A stretch of DNA of 64,000 bases from Rubricoccus sp963708165 (GTDB lineage: Bacteria; Bacteroidota; Rhodothermia; Rhodothermales; Rubricoccaceae). A program made the translations under genes and the position numbers. Positions within the stretch are counted from its first letter, which is position 1. Every line of letters starts with the position of its first letter. The notes under the pieces are model-generated. The model was not told where the DNA came from, searched no databases, and saw nothing but the letters and a program-made list of their open reading frames with translations. Positions 20,446-29,736 of the stretch are shown in pieces. Location of the stretch: positions 2,232,001 to 2,296,000 of the forward strand of contig OY970187.1 of assembly GCA_963708165.1 (NCBI GenBank), given 5' to 3'.

Positions 20446-20600
20446 GGGCTGTACACTCCTCCCTTGAGGGAGGTGCCCTTGAGGGCGGAGGGTGTTCTCG
20501 GTTTCGCCAGAGGCCTCGGCCGCAAGGTCCGGTCTTTCGGGCATGCCTCTGGCACGAACACCCCCACCCGCTGCGCGGGAGCCCCCTCAAGGGGGCTGTT
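20446..20600. repeat. REP-like intergenic element with stem-loops
   Basis: It contains CTCCCTTGAGGGAG, then GGAGGGTGTTC, and on the far side GAACACCCCC and AGCCCCCTCAAGGGGGCT, all mutually inverted. Motif-like copies sit in the middle (CGCCAGAGGCC; a variant GCCTCTGGCA). It is non-coding and directly upstream of tyrS; a leader or attenuator role is possible but not shown. Confidence 0.6.
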
Positions 20601-20672
20601 TAGTGCGAGCAGCCCAGCATCTCTATGCGCTCTTACGCACCACTCGACCTCATGCCTTCCCCAGATTCTCCG

Positions 20673-21942
20673 ATGTCTTTACTAGACGACCTCCGCTGGC
20701 GCGGCGTCGTGTTCGACCACACGCCCGACCTCGAAGACCACCTCGCCGAGGGCTCGCGCGCGGCGTACTGCGGCTTCGACCCGACTGCCGACAGCCTCCA
20801 CGTGGGCTCGCTGCTGCCGCTGATGGGACTCGCGAGACTGCAGCGCGCAGGTCACACGCCCATCGCGCTCGTCGGCGGCGGCACCGGTCTGATCGGCGAC
20901 CCGAGCGGCAAGCGCGCCGAGCGGACGTTGCAGACGCGCGAGCAGATCGACGCCAACGTCGAGGGCATCCAAAAACAGATGGAGGCGTTTCTGGACTTCT
21001 CCGGCGATCACGCCGCCAAGGTCCTCAACAACGCCGACTGGCTGACGACTGTCCCGCTGATCGACTTCCTGCGCGACGTGGGCAAGCACTTCACCATCGC
21101 GAACATGACCGCGAAGGAAAGCGTCAAGTCGCGCTTGGAGAGCGAGATCGGCCTCTCGTTTACCGAGTTCAGCTACCAACTCCTGCAGGCGTACGACTTC
21201 CTCGATCCTGCACGACCGCGAGGGCGTCACGTTGCAGGTCGGCGGCAGCGATCAGTGGGGCAACATCACGGCGGGCACAGATCTGCTGCGCAAGACGCGC
21301 TCCGCCAGAGGCCACGGCCTGGTGTACCCGCTCATCAAGAACGCGGCGGGCACCAAGTTCGGCAAGACCGAGGCAGGAACGGTCTGGCTCGACGCCGAGC
21401 GCACCAGCCCCTACCGCTTTTACCAGTTCTGGATGGGCACGGACGACACCGACGCCGTCCCGTACCTCAAGGCGTTTACGTGGCTCGACCGTCCGGCCAT
21501 CGAGAAGCTGGAGGCCGAGCACGCCGAGGCTCCTCACAAGCGGACTGCTCAGCGCGCGCTCGCGCAGGCCGTCACGCACATGGTGCACGGCGCCAGCGGC
21601 TTGGAGGCCGCCATGCGCGCCACCGACGCCCTGTTCGGCGGCGACCTGAATGCGCTCACCGTGCGCGACCTCGGCGAGGTCTTCGAGGGCGTGCCCGAGA
21701 GCAGCCGAGAAGCGGGCGACCTTGCGGGCGAGGGCGTCGACATCGTGACGCTGCTGGCGGACGCGGGTGCGGCCAAGAGCAAGGGCGAAGCCCGGCGCCT
21801 GGTCGAAGGCGGCGGTGTGCGGCTGGGCAACGACAAGGTGGAGAGCATCGACCGGATGGTGACCGCCAGCGACGCGCTCCACGGCGAAGTCGTCGTGATT
21901 CGCATGGGCAAAAAGCGTGTTCACCTGGTGCGGCTGACCTGA
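20673..21942 (+). CDS. tyrS: Tyrosyl-tRNA synthetase (one frameshift)
   Basis: Class I aminoacyl-tRNA synthetase, about 422 aa once one extra G near 21203 is removed, the normal length. Features: YCGFDPTADSLHVGSLLPL (HIGH-type signature as HVGS), GGGTGLIGDPSGK, then QVGGSDQWGNI and the KMSKS-type loop KFGKTEAGT. The end is an S4 RNA-binding domain (AGAAKSKGEARRLVEGGGVR). ATG 20673 (MSLLDDL) gives the usual N-terminus; ATG 20652 is also in frame. An essential gene cannot be a pseudogene, so the break is taken as a sequence error. Confidence 0.93.
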
Positions 21943-21992
21943 GCCTCTGGCGGCGCGGTTCCAAGGCTGATACGTCCCAGAACGGCTAGATG

Positions 21993-22018
21993 CCGCCTCT
22001 GGCGAGCGCCAGAGGCGG
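21993..22018. terminator. Motif hairpin after tyrS
   Basis: CCGCCTCTGGCG-AG-CGCCAGAGGCGG is a 12-bp perfect stem with a two-base loop, 50 bp after the tyrS stop. There is no strong U-tract. Confidence 0.55.
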
Positions 22019-22229
22019 TCTGCGAAGACAGGGCGCCGGAGGCGTTGAGGCGCCGCGCGTAACCACGGGGTTCCCTTTCGCCATGTGACGCCATCGGCAC
22101 GGCGGTGGCGCGTGGACTGCGCGCGCCGCCAGAGGCAGAACGCCGCGCCGCCCGCGGCGTAGGCGCTCGTCCCTCCCGTATCTTTGCCGCCCCTCCGCCC
22201 GCCCTCGGGCCCTCCGCACGCGCTTACCG

Positions 22230-22820
22230 ATGGATTACATCCAGGTCGACATCATCGGGCTCTCCACGAGCCCATCCTCTGGCGGAGCCTACGCCCTCGT
22301 ACTGGGCGAGACGAACGGCAACCGCCGTCTGCCCATCATCATCGGCGCCTTCGAGGCGCAGGCGATCGCGCTGGAGTTGGAGAAGATCCAGCCGCCGCGC
22401 CCGATGACGCACGACTTGCTGAGCAACCTCTTCGAGGCGGTCGGCGCCGAGGTCACCGATATCGTGATCGACGACCTGCGCGAGGGCACGTTCTTCGCCA
22501 AGGTGCGCTACGTCTACGACGACGAGGAAGCGCAGTTGGACTCGCGCCCCTCCGACGCCGTCGCGCTGGCCGTGCGCACCGACGCGCCCATCTTCGTGGC
22601 CGCGACCGTGCTCGAAGAAGCCGGCATCCCCGCCGACGACGAGGACATCGAGACGCAAGAGGCCGAGGAGGCCCCGCAGCGCGCCGTCGCCTCTGGCGGT
22701 GGTGGAGGCTCGCGGTTGGAGCGCATGGAAGGGCAGCTGCAGAAAGCCATCGACGACGAGGACTACGAGATGGCAGCTAAACTGCGCGACGAGATCGAGC
22801 GGATGAAGGCCGAGAACTGA
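22230..22820 (+). CDS. Bifunctional nuclease (DUF151) domain protein with C-terminal UvrB/UvrC motif
   Basis: 196 aa. Residues ~1-135 are the DUF151/bifunctional-nuclease fold: LSTSPSSGGAYALVLGE, RRLPIIIGAFEAQAIALELE, MTHDLLSNLFEAVGAEV and DSRPSDAVALAVRTDAPIFV. A Gly/Ser linker leads to a C-terminal UVR helix pair (LQKAIDDEDYEMAAKLRDEI). This DUF151-UVR combination is common in Bacteroidota. The name derives from plant nuclease activity; the bacterial role is unsettled. Its TGA overlaps the next ATG (TGATG at 22818-22822), indicating translational coupling with the secreted protein that follows. Confidence 0.85.
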   Translation: MDYIQVDIIGLSTSPSSGGAYALVLGETNGNRRLPIIIGAFEAQAIALELEKIQPPRPMTHDLLSNLFEAVGAEVTDIVIDDLREGTFFAKVRYVYDDEEAQLDSRPSDAVALAVRTDAPIFVAATVLEEAGIPADDEDIETQEAEEAPQRAVASGGGGGSRLERMEGQLQKAIDDEDYEMAAKLRDEIERMKAEN

Positions 22821-23446
22821 TGCGGCGCTGGCTTCTCGCGCTCGCCGTCGCCTCTGGCGTGTGGGCCTCTGGCGCGGCGGCGCAAGAGGCGACCACGGCA
22901 GGCCCGCGAGGCGCGGAAGCGGCCGTACAGGCCTACAGCGATGCGGTGGTCGCGAGCGACTGGGAGGCGGCGGCAGAACGGATGGACCCTCGCGGCCTTA
23001 AGCGCATCCGCGACCTGGCGCGTCTGATCGCGGAGAGCGATCCGTTTACTGCGTCGCTGCTCGGCATCGAGCCAGAAGCCTCGGCAGCGGAGCTGTTGAG
23101 CGCGTTCGTCGGCGTGGCGATAGACGAGATCCCGGGCATGGACGTGTCGCTCGCGACCTCGGAGTCTCGCATCCTCGGAACGGTCCTCGAAGGCGACAGC
23201 CTCGCGCATGTATTGATGCGCACAGACATGGTGCTGCTCGAACGGCCCATCAGCACCGTCGACCTGACAACGGCGCGGTGGAGCGGCGAGCGCTGGCTCG
23301 TGGCGCTGAGCGAGGAAATCGAGGGTGTGATCATCGGCATGGAGGCCGTGATCGAGAACCCGGAGCTGTTCGGCATCGAAGACGACTACGAAGAGGGGTT
23401 TTTCGAGATGGACACCGCGCAACCGCGCGACCCGAAGAAGCAGTGA
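22820..23446 (+). CDS. Secreted protein of unknown function between nuclease and bshC
   Basis: 208 aa with a signal peptide whose distal half consists of motif-encoded residues (VASGVWASGAAAQ). The mature part looks like an alpha+beta domain of the type that follows AVQAYSDAVVASDWEAAAER in NTF2/DUF2059-like proteins. It continues with an acidic C-terminus (EDDYEEGFFEMD). No catalytic motif is recognised. It is coupled at both ends: its ATG overlaps the upstream stop by one base and its stop overlaps the GTG of bshC (GTGA at 23443-23446). A periplasmic or surface location is inferred from the signal peptide. Confidence 0.7.
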   Translation: MRRWLLALAVASGVWASGAAAQEATTAGPRGAEAAVQAYSDAVVASDWEAAAERMDPRGLKRIRDLARLIAESDPFTASLLGIEPEASAAELLSAFVGVAIDEIPGMDVSLATSESRILGTVLEGDSLAHVLMRTDMVLLERPISTVDLTTARWSGERWLVALSEEIEGVIIGMEAVIENPELFGIEDDYEEGFFEMDTAQPRDPKKQ

Positions 23447-25110
23447 CGCCAGAGGCACGCTCGATTCCGCACGCCGCGCTCGGCGCGAGCCGCCTGTTTC
23501 AGGGCGTGGCCTCTGGCGACCCCGACGCGCTCCGCTTCTACGCCCACGACTGGCGCACCGGTCTGGCCGCCGCGGCCGATGCCGCCGCCGCATTTCCCCA
23601 CCCGCGGCAGCCTCTGGCGAAGGCGCTGCTCGCCCAGGCCGACGCCAGAGGCGCGGACGCCGCCGCGCGCGCCAGCATCGAACGCTTGCGCTCGCCAGAG
23701 GCCGTGGCGGTGCTCACAGGGCAGCAACTCGGGCTGTTCGGCGGACCGCTGTACACGGTCTGGAAAGCGCTCGGGGCCGTGCTCACGGCGCGGCGTGTGG
23801 AGCGCGAGACCGGGCGGCCCGCCGTGCCGGTCTTCTGGCTCGCGGGCGAGGACCACGATCTGGACGAGGTGCGGGGCACCGCACTCGCCAGAGGCGAATC
23901 GGTCGCGCGCGTGCGCTATGGCGACGCGGCGCCCGGCAACCGAGAGCCTGTCGGGCGCAAAACTCTGGACGCCGAGACAGTGGCGGCAGCGCTGGCCGAG
24001 ATGGAGCGCGCGCTGCCCGAGGGGCCGCACCGCAGCGAGGTGTTAGAACTCTTGCGCGAGGCGTGGGCGCCCGGTCGCCTCTGGCGCGACGCGTTCTGGG
24101 ACACGCTGCAGGCGCTCACGCGCGGGACGGGCCTCGTCTTCGTCTCGCCGGACGATCCGGCCATCAAAGCGCTCGCCGCCGACCTGTTCGCGCAAGAGGC
24201 CGACGACCCGCAGGCGACGTTGCGCGCGCTTCAAGCCGCCAGCGACGACCTCGTGGCCTCGGGCTACCACGCGCAAATCGCGCCCGCGCCGCTCAACCTG
24301 TTCTGGCTGCGCGGCGACGAACGCTTGGCGCTGGACCCGGCCTCTGGCGGGCCAGCCTCTGGCGGGGCCGTCGCGCGAGGTACCGCGCACCGCATCGACG
24401 ATCTCGGGGCGTTCGCGCGCGAGACGCCAGAGGCCCTGAGCCCAAACGTCGTCCTGCGGCCCGTCCTGCAAGACGCGCTCTTTCCGACTGTGGCGTACGT
24501 GGCCGGACCAGGGGAGACGGCGTACTTCGCGCAGTTGAAGGGCGTCTATGAGCGCTTCGGCGTGCCGATGCCCGCGATTGTGCCGCGTCTGAGCGTGAGC
24601 CTGATCGAGCCCGGTGTGCGCAAAGTGCTGGACCGCTACGGCCTCGACGTGCCTGACTTGAAAGACGGCATCGACGCGCACTGGAAGCGCCTCGCGCAAG
24701 AGGCGCAAACCGCCGAGGCCCACGCAGCCTCTGGCGCCGACCTGCCTGCGGCGTTCGCCGCCTCGCGAGAGGCAGCCGCTACCGAGTTGGCGCGGCTGAC
24801 CGATCTGGCCGCCGATCTCAATCCCTCGCTTCGGGCTGCGGGCGAGGCGGCGCAGGCGCGTATTTATAAAGCGATCGCGCGGTTGGAAACCAAGACCGTC
24901 CGCGTGCAAAAGCGCCAGCACGACGACGTGCGTGCGCGCCTGGCGCGGGCCCATGCCGCGCTCTGGCCTGGCGGCTCGCTGCAGGAGCGCGCCGCCAACC
25001 CGTTCGCCGTCGCCGCGCGCCACGGCCTCGGCGCCTTCGCGCAGATCGCCGACGCGCTCGACGCCCAGCACGACCTCCACACCGCGCAGCACTGGGTGGT
25101 GGACCTCTAG
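23443..25110 (+). CDS. bshC: Bacillithiol biosynthesis cysteine-adding enzyme BshC
   Basis: 555 aa, close to the family length. It would add cysteine to glucosaminyl-malate in the last step of bacillithiol synthesis. Recognisable family motifs: VLTGQQLGLFGGPLYTVWKA, VPVFWLAGEDHDLDEV, LVFVSPDDPAIK, then PTVAYVAGPGETAYFAQLKG, and a long coiled-coil-like C-terminal half ending QHDLHTAQHWVVDL. The GTG at 23443 is chosen because it overlaps the previous stop and gives the usual N-terminus. bshA and bshB are not in this window. The PIG-L deacetylase at 62162 is not an obvious BshB by context. A tandem double motif (GPASGG) lies near 24342-24372. Confidence 0.92.
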   Translation: MTPEARSIPHAALGASRLFQGVASGDPDALRFYAHDWRTGLAAAADAAAAFPHPRQPLAKALLAQADARGADAAARASIERLRSPEAVAVLTGQQLGLFGGPLYTVWKALGAVLTARRVERETGRPAVPVFWLAGEDHDLDEVRGTALARGESVARVRYGDAAPGNREPVGRKTLDAETVAAALAEMERALPEGPHRSEVLELLREAWAPGRLWRDAFWDTLQALTRGTGLVFVSPDDPAIKALAADLFAQEADDPQATLRALQAASDDLVASGYHAQIAPAPLNLFWLRGDERLALDPASGGPASGGAVARGTAHRIDDLGAFARETPEALSPNVVLRPVLQDALFPTVAYVAGPGETAYFAQLKGVYERFGVPMPAIVPRLSVSLIEPGVRKVLDRYGLDVPDLKDGIDAHWKRLAQEAQTAEAHAASGADLPAAFAASREAAATELARLTDLAADLNPSLRAAGEAAQARIYKAIARLETKTVRVQKRQHDDVRARLARAHAALWPGGSLQERAANPFAVAARHGLGAFAQIADALDAQHDLHTAQHWVVDL

Positions 25111-25168
25111 CCCTGGGCGCCAGAGGCCTCGGGCGAGAGCGATCTTGAGCCCTCCTTCCCGTCCCCGC

Positions 25169-25822
25169 ATGTTCTCTCCTCTTGTCGAGCGCGCCATCGA
25201 AATCGCTGCCGAGTGGCACGACGGGACCTACCGCAAGGGCCGGTGCACTGCGCCGGTCCTGCCGCCCGTCTCGGGCAGCACGCCGCCGGGCGTCCCCGCG
25301 ATGGCCCACGTCACGACCGTCGCGATGGGCGTCGCGCGCGCAGGCTGGGACGACGTGACCATCGCCGCTGCGTTCCTGCACGACGCGCTGGAGGACCGCG
25401 ACCGGCACCGCCGGTGGTTCGCGCGCGAGCGCATGGTCGAACTCGTGGGCGAGGAGGTGGTGACCATCGTCGAGGCCGTAAGCGAGCCCAAGCTCGGCGC
25501 CTCTGGCGCGGCGCTACCGTGGCGCGAGCGCAAGGACGTGTACGTGGCGCACATCGCGTCCGGCCCGCCAGAGGCGTCGGCGGTGTCGCTCGCAGACAAG
25601 CTGCACAACGCCTACGCGATGGCGTCGAGCCTGGAGGCGGGCATCGACATCTTTACGAGCGCGCCCGGCCGCGTGGGGTTGACGGCAGGCGCCGAAGATC
25701 AGCTCTGGTACTTCCGCGCCGTGCTGGATGCCACCCGCGCCCATGCCGATCCGCGTCTGGTCCCGCAGCGCCAGAGGCTGGAGCAGGAGATCGCGCGGTT
25801 CGTGGCGGCGGCAGGGCTGTAG
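25169..25822 (+). CDS. HD-domain phosphohydrolase (RelA/SpoT-hydrolase-like)
   Basis: 217 aa, soluble. It has the metal-binding pattern of HD hydrolases of the SpoT/MESH type: AHVTTVAMGVARAGWDDVTI, then AAFLHDALEDRDRHR (His-Asp), and a later ADKLHNAYAM (conserved Asp). No synthetase, TGS or ACT domain follows, so it is a small stand-alone hydrolase. (p)ppGpp or related nucleotides are plausible substrates, but this is inference. The ATG at 25169 is the first in-frame Met giving the conserved RAIEIAAEWHDGTYRKG start. It lies 58 bp after bshC, co-directional. Confidence 0.8.
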   Translation: MFSPLVERAIEIAAEWHDGTYRKGRCTAPVLPPVSGSTPPGVPAMAHVTTVAMGVARAGWDDVTIAAAFLHDALEDRDRHRRWFARERMVELVGEEVVTIVEAVSEPKLGASGAALPWRERKDVYVAHIASGPPEASAVSLADKLHNAYAMASSLEAGIDIFTSAPGRVGLTAGAEDQLWYFRAVLDATRAHADPRLVPQRQRLEQEIARFVAAAGL

Positions 25823-25840
25823 CGCCAGAGGCCTCTGGCG
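25823..25840. repeat. Reverse-type motif palindrome after the HD gene
   Basis: CGCCAGAGGCCTCTGGCG starts immediately after the TAG. This is the alternative tail-to-tail arrangement of two motif copies; a single copy follows at 25851. Confidence 0.6.
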
Positions 25841-25890
25841 TTAGCCTTTCGCCTCTGGCGTGTCTAACGCGGCCCACCCGCCGCGCTCGC

Positions 25891-26664
25891 ATGACCGACT
25901 CCCCGCTGCTCTCCACCTCGCTCGACCGCACCATCCGCGAGCCTGTCGAAGAGCCCGAGGTCGCGACCGACTACGTCGCGCTCAAACACCGCAGCGCGGA
26001 CGAGCAGCCGCGCGAAAAGCTTCTCGCCAGAGGCCCGGCGGCGCTGGCGGACGCGGAACTGATCGGACTGCTTTTTGGGACGGGCACGCGCGTGGGCGGG
26101 CGCAGCCTCTCGGCGGTCGAACTGGGGCAGGTGCTGCTGCGGGCCTACGGCTCGCTCTCCAAGCTGGCGCGCCGAGAGGCGTCGCAGATCGCCAAGGCGA
26201 CCAAAGGGGTCGGCCCGGCCAAGGCCGCGCAGTTGGCGGCGGCGTTCGAGATCGGGCGGCGCGTGGAGTCTGCGGCGCCAGAGGCTCGCGTCACGGTTCG
26301 CAGTCCGGCGGACGTGGCCGCGGCGTACGGCCCGCGCCTGCGCGATCTGCCGCGCGAGGTGTTCGTCGTGGTGCATCTCAGCACGGCCAACGTGATCCTG
26401 AGCGAGCACACGCTGACGACGGGCGGGCTGGCAGCCAGCATCGTGGAGCCGCGCCAGGTGTTCCAGCGCGCCATCCTGGAGAACGCCGCGAGCGTGATCT
26501 GCCTGCACAACCACCCCAGCGGCAACCCGGAGCCCTCGCGCGAGGACGTGGCGATCACCAAGCAACTCTGCGAGGCCGGCGCCGTGCTCGGCATCCCGAT
26601 CCATGACCACATCATCATCGCGGGCCGTGGCTACACGTCGCTCAAAGAGCGCGGCCTGATGTGA
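25891..26664 (+). CDS. radC: RadC-family JAB/MPN domain protein
   Basis: 257 aa. An N-terminal helix-hairpin-helix-like region (REKLLARGPAALADAELIGL, KATKGVGPAKAAQLAAAFEI) is followed by the RadC JAMM domain. That domain has a Glu-containing strand near FVVVHLSTANVILSEHTL, the metal signature LHNHPSGNPEPSREDVAITK, and HDHIIIAGRGYTSLKERGLM at the end. The family is historically tied to DNA repair, but its biochemical role is not established. The ATG at 25891 gives full length. It converges on the zinc-protease gene with a motif palindrome between. Confidence 0.92.
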   Translation: MTDSPLLSTSLDRTIREPVEEPEVATDYVALKHRSADEQPREKLLARGPAALADAELIGLLFGTGTRVGGRSLSAVELGQVLLRAYGSLSKLARREASQIAKATKGVGPAKAAQLAAAFEIGRRVESAAPEARVTVRSPADVAAAYGPRLRDLPREVFVVVHLSTANVILSEHTLTTGGLAASIVEPRQVFQRAILENAASVICLHNHPSGNPEPSREDVAITKQLCEAGAVLGIPIHDHIIIAGRGYTSLKERGLM

Positions 26665-26682
26665 GCCTCTGGCGCCAGAGGC
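26665..26682. terminator. Motif palindrome between convergent radC and zinc protease
   Basis: The perfect 18-bp palindrome starts on the base after the radC TGA and ends 7 bp before the stop of the minus-strand protease gene. The position is ideal for a shared bidirectional hairpin terminator. Confidence 0.6.
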
Positions 26683-26689
26683 CCGCACT

Positions 26690-29206
26690 CTACTCCCCGC
26701 CAATCGGCGAGCCGGGCGGCGTGCGGACGGGACGCGGCGCCATCTCCGGGTCGTACTCGCGGTCGAGAAAGCGGCCGATCTCGCCCGCGAGCCAGGTGCG
26801 GTGCACGGCGTACTCACCGTTGCCCGCCGTCGCCTCGAACCGCGCGTGGAGCGTGCGAAGCGTCGCCTCGCTGCGCGCTCGGACGGCAGGCGCCGCGGCG
26901 CGGTCACTCGCGAGGTCGATCAGGGACTGCGCCCAGACGGTCATCACCGTTCGGCGCACTTCCTGCTCGTACGCGCCAGAGGCCTGCATCGAAATCAGAG
27001 CCTCTTGCGTGCTCTCCATCACGCCCTGCAGGCTGAGTTGCTGCGGCGCGAGGTCGGCCTGATAGGCGAGGCGTGCGGCGCGCTCGCGGTCGAGCAGGAA
27101 CGAGAACACCATGCGCGCAGCCGTCTCGGCAGGCGCGATGGGGTCGAGCGTGACGCCGGTGCGGCGGTCGAAGCGCTCTCGGCCGTCGTAGTAGCCCGGC
27201 GGGCGCGGCGGAATCATGGCGAGAGCCGCTGGCGGGAGCACGAGCTCAGACGGCGCGAGCGTCGCCAAGAGCGCGTCGAGAGCGGCGCGCTGCACCGGCG
27301 CGGGCACCACCTCTGGCGCTGCGGCGCCGTCGCCTCTGGCGGTGTAGGCGTAGTTCACGCCGCCAACGAGGTGCGCCGTCGCCTCCACCTGGTAGCGGTG
27401 GCGGAGATAGAGCGGGACCAGGACCTCTTCGAGCGTCGCCAGAGGCCGCCCGTCGCGAATCGTCGCCTCGCTGAACCGGTCGAGCGCGATGCGGCGCACC
27501 GCCATCTCGTCGCGCAGAGATTGGACGGCGTCCGTCCCGTTGTCCCAGAGCGCCGCCGTGGGGCTTGCAGCGCCCGAGGGCCGCGCGTCGTAGTCCGAGA
27601 TGTAAAGCAGGCCGCGCTCCCGGTTCTCGCGCAGAATCGCGGGAAGCTGCGAGGCCTCTGGCGTGTAGCCGTAGCGCACCGCCTGCACGTCCCACGCGCC
27701 CAGGCCGACGCCGTACGCGTCGCTCACGTCGATGCTCGCGTTGCCAAATCCGGCGATGGCCGTCGCCAGAGGCGCCGGGTAGTCCATGACCGACTCGCGC
27801 CCGACGGCGCTCGCGGCGAAGTTGTGCGCCAGGCCAATCGTGTGGCCGATCTCGTGCGCCGAAAGCTGGCGAATGCGCGCCAGCGCGAGCTGCAGCATCG
27901 GGTCGCTCGCCTCGTTGGCGAAGCCTCTGGCGTTGGTCGCCGGAGTACGGCGCCAGAAGCCCCTCGGCGATGAGGTAGTCCTGGCGCACGCGCAGCGAGC
28001 CCAGCGAGACGTGCCCCTTGATGATCTCGCCCGTGCGCGGGTCGACCACGCTCGCGCCGTAGCTCCACCCGCGCGTCGAGCGGTGCACCCACTGAATCGT
28101 GCTGTAGCGCGCGTCCAGCGGGTCGATGGAGTCCGGCCGGACTTCGACGCGGTAGCCGTCGCGGAAGCCCGCGGCCTCGAACGCCGCCGCCCACCACCGC
28201 GCGCCGTCCAGGAGCGCGCCGCGGACGGGCTCCGGCGTGCCCGGATCGAGGTAGTACACGATGGGCTCCTTGGCTGCGCAGAGGCCTCTGGCGTCGGGCG
28301 CGTCGGCGCACTCCAGTCGGTGGCGCGTGAGCAGCCTCTTGCGCGTGTCCTCGCCGATGGGCGTGGCGTAGTCGGCGTAGGTGAGCGGGAAGTAGCCCGC
28401 ACTGGGCTCGAAGGCGCGCGGCTGGTAGCCGGGCTCGGGAAGCGCGATAAACGAGTGACGGATGCGAACCGTGACGGCGTTGGGGTCGGCGGCGACGCTG
28501 CGGACTTCGCCGCCGGGGTTGTCGCCGGTAAACGTCAGCCGCGCCTCCATTTCGGTGTTGCGCGGGAACGCCTTGAGCATCGCCGGGACCGGCGCGCTGC
28601 GCGACTTGTCCAGCGAGAAGCTGCCCTCGCCAGAGGCACGAAGGGTTTGCGCCACGCCGTGCGCGTCGCGCACGAGGAAGTCCGTCACGTCGATGAGCAC
28701 CCGTTCGCCTCTGGCGCCAGAGGCGGGGTCCTCGGCCGTCGCGGTAAAGCCCCACGTCACGCCCTCGGCGAAGGCGTCGCGCACGGCCAGCGCCTCGGCG
28801 GGGTTGTCGGTTGTGGCGCGGTAGTCCAGGTTGGGCTGCACCATCAGCACTTTCGGCCCGACGCGCTCGAAGCGCACCAGCCGCGTGCCGCCGAGTTGGC
28901 TCCGGTCCAGCCCGATGTCGTTGGAGCCCAGGCCCGCCGCCAGGCTGTTGACGTAGAGGAAGTCCTGGTCCAGCGCGGGGATCTCCAGCCAGACCTTGCC
29001 TGCGCTCGCGTCCCAGTAGATGGGAAAGAGGCCGTCGCGGCGGTCCATGCCCTCGGTCGCCTCGGCGATGCTCGGTAGGCCGTCAGGTCTTGGCTGCGGC
29101 GTCGCGCCAGAGGCCTCGGTGGACTGCGCCTCTGGTGGAGGCGCGCCGGCACGGTGGCGGAGCAGCCCGCGAGAAGGGCGGCGAAGGCGAGAACGGCGAG
29201 ACGCAT
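26690..29206 (-). CDS. Zinc-dependent metalloprotease, DUF5117/DUF4953 type, two frameshifts
   Basis: About 838-aa lipoprotein or secreted protease. The start at 29206 gives MRLAVLAFAALLAGCSAT, with a lipobox-like LAGC. The N-terminal domain (FPIYWDASAGKVWLEIPALD, LAAGLGSNDIGLDRSQLGG) is typical of Bacteroidota DUF5117 proteins. The catalytic metzincin signature HEIGHTIGLAHN follows in the C-terminal half, with VMDYPAP as Met-turn-like sequence. Two indels interrupt it: near 29130, and near 27940 where one extra C separates LLAPYSGD from NARGFANEASDPM. The reading units otherwise join without gaps. It is probably a periplasmic or surface-anchored peptidase; substrate unknown. Confidence 0.82.
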
Positions 29207-29238
29207 GGCGGCGAGGGGGGATCGCCGCAATCTAGCGG

Positions 29239-29256
29239 GCCTCTGGCGCCAGAGGC
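29239..29256. repeat. Motif palindrome between divergent genes
   Basis: A perfect 18-bp palindrome in the ~80-bp gap between the divergently transcribed protease (minus) and DUF2513 (plus) genes. Being between start sites, it cannot be a terminator for either. Confidence 0.6.
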
Positions 29257-29289
29257 CTAACTTGCATGTCCTCAGATCCAACTTGGAGA

Positions 29290-29661
29290 ATGAAGCGCGA
29301 TATGGACTTGGTCAGAGATCTGCTCTTCGAATTAGAAGGCCATGATGATCTGATCGGTATGCAAACCCCCGAACCTCCAAACAGAACGCCTCAAGAGGTG
29401 GCCTACCACCTCGGGCTTTTAGCTGAGGCTGGCTTAATCGAAGCTGTCGCCATTCGCAACATGTATGGCCCTGGATGGGCACCTACCTCGATCACATGGG
29501 CTGGCCATGAGTTTATCGACTCTGCTAGGAGCAACGAGAATTGGCAGAAGGCAAAATCGCTGGCAAAGGTCAAAGGTGGGGCGTTGACCTTCGAGGCAAT
29601 CAGGACGGCGCTGAGTGAGATGACTAAACGCGCGATCGTTTATGCCATCAACTCCGTCTGA
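29290..29661 (+). CDS. DUF2513 domain protein, probably acquired
   Basis: 123 aa from ATG 29290 (MKRDMDLVRDLLFELE), which matches the usual DUF2513 start; ATG 29266 would add eight residues. Family landmarks: EVAYHLGLLAEAGLIEA, WAPTSITWAGHEFIDSARSN and a C-terminal helix. The domain is predicted winged-helix-like and is common on mobile elements and phages, but its function is unknown. The base composition is near 50% GC, against roughly 70% in the flanks. Its codon choice is unlike its neighbours and it contains no copy of the iterated motif. All three suggest recent transfer. Confidence 0.8.
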   Translation: MKRDMDLVRDLLFELEGHDDLIGMQTPEPPNRTPQEVAYHLGLLAEAGLIEAVAIRNMYGPGWAPTSITWAGHEFIDSARSNENWQKAKSLAKVKGGALTFEAIRTALSEMTKRAIVYAINSV

Positions 29662-29736
29662 TTCCTCTAGTTCACCTAGCCTGCCGCCAGAGGCCGAATT
29701 AGTCTCTGGCGATATACAGCAGCTCGTGAGCCGTGC

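Noticed and set aside
21203..21203. Programmed ribosomal frameshift in tyrS
   Set aside because: No slippery heptamer or downstream structure is evident, and similar one-base breaks occur in many unrelated genes, consistent with sequence errors.
21943..22229. Possible tRNA gene near tyrS
   Set aside because: The inverted repeat there is the iterated motif; no anticodon arm, T-loop (GGTTCRA) or CCA-compatible acceptor could be found.
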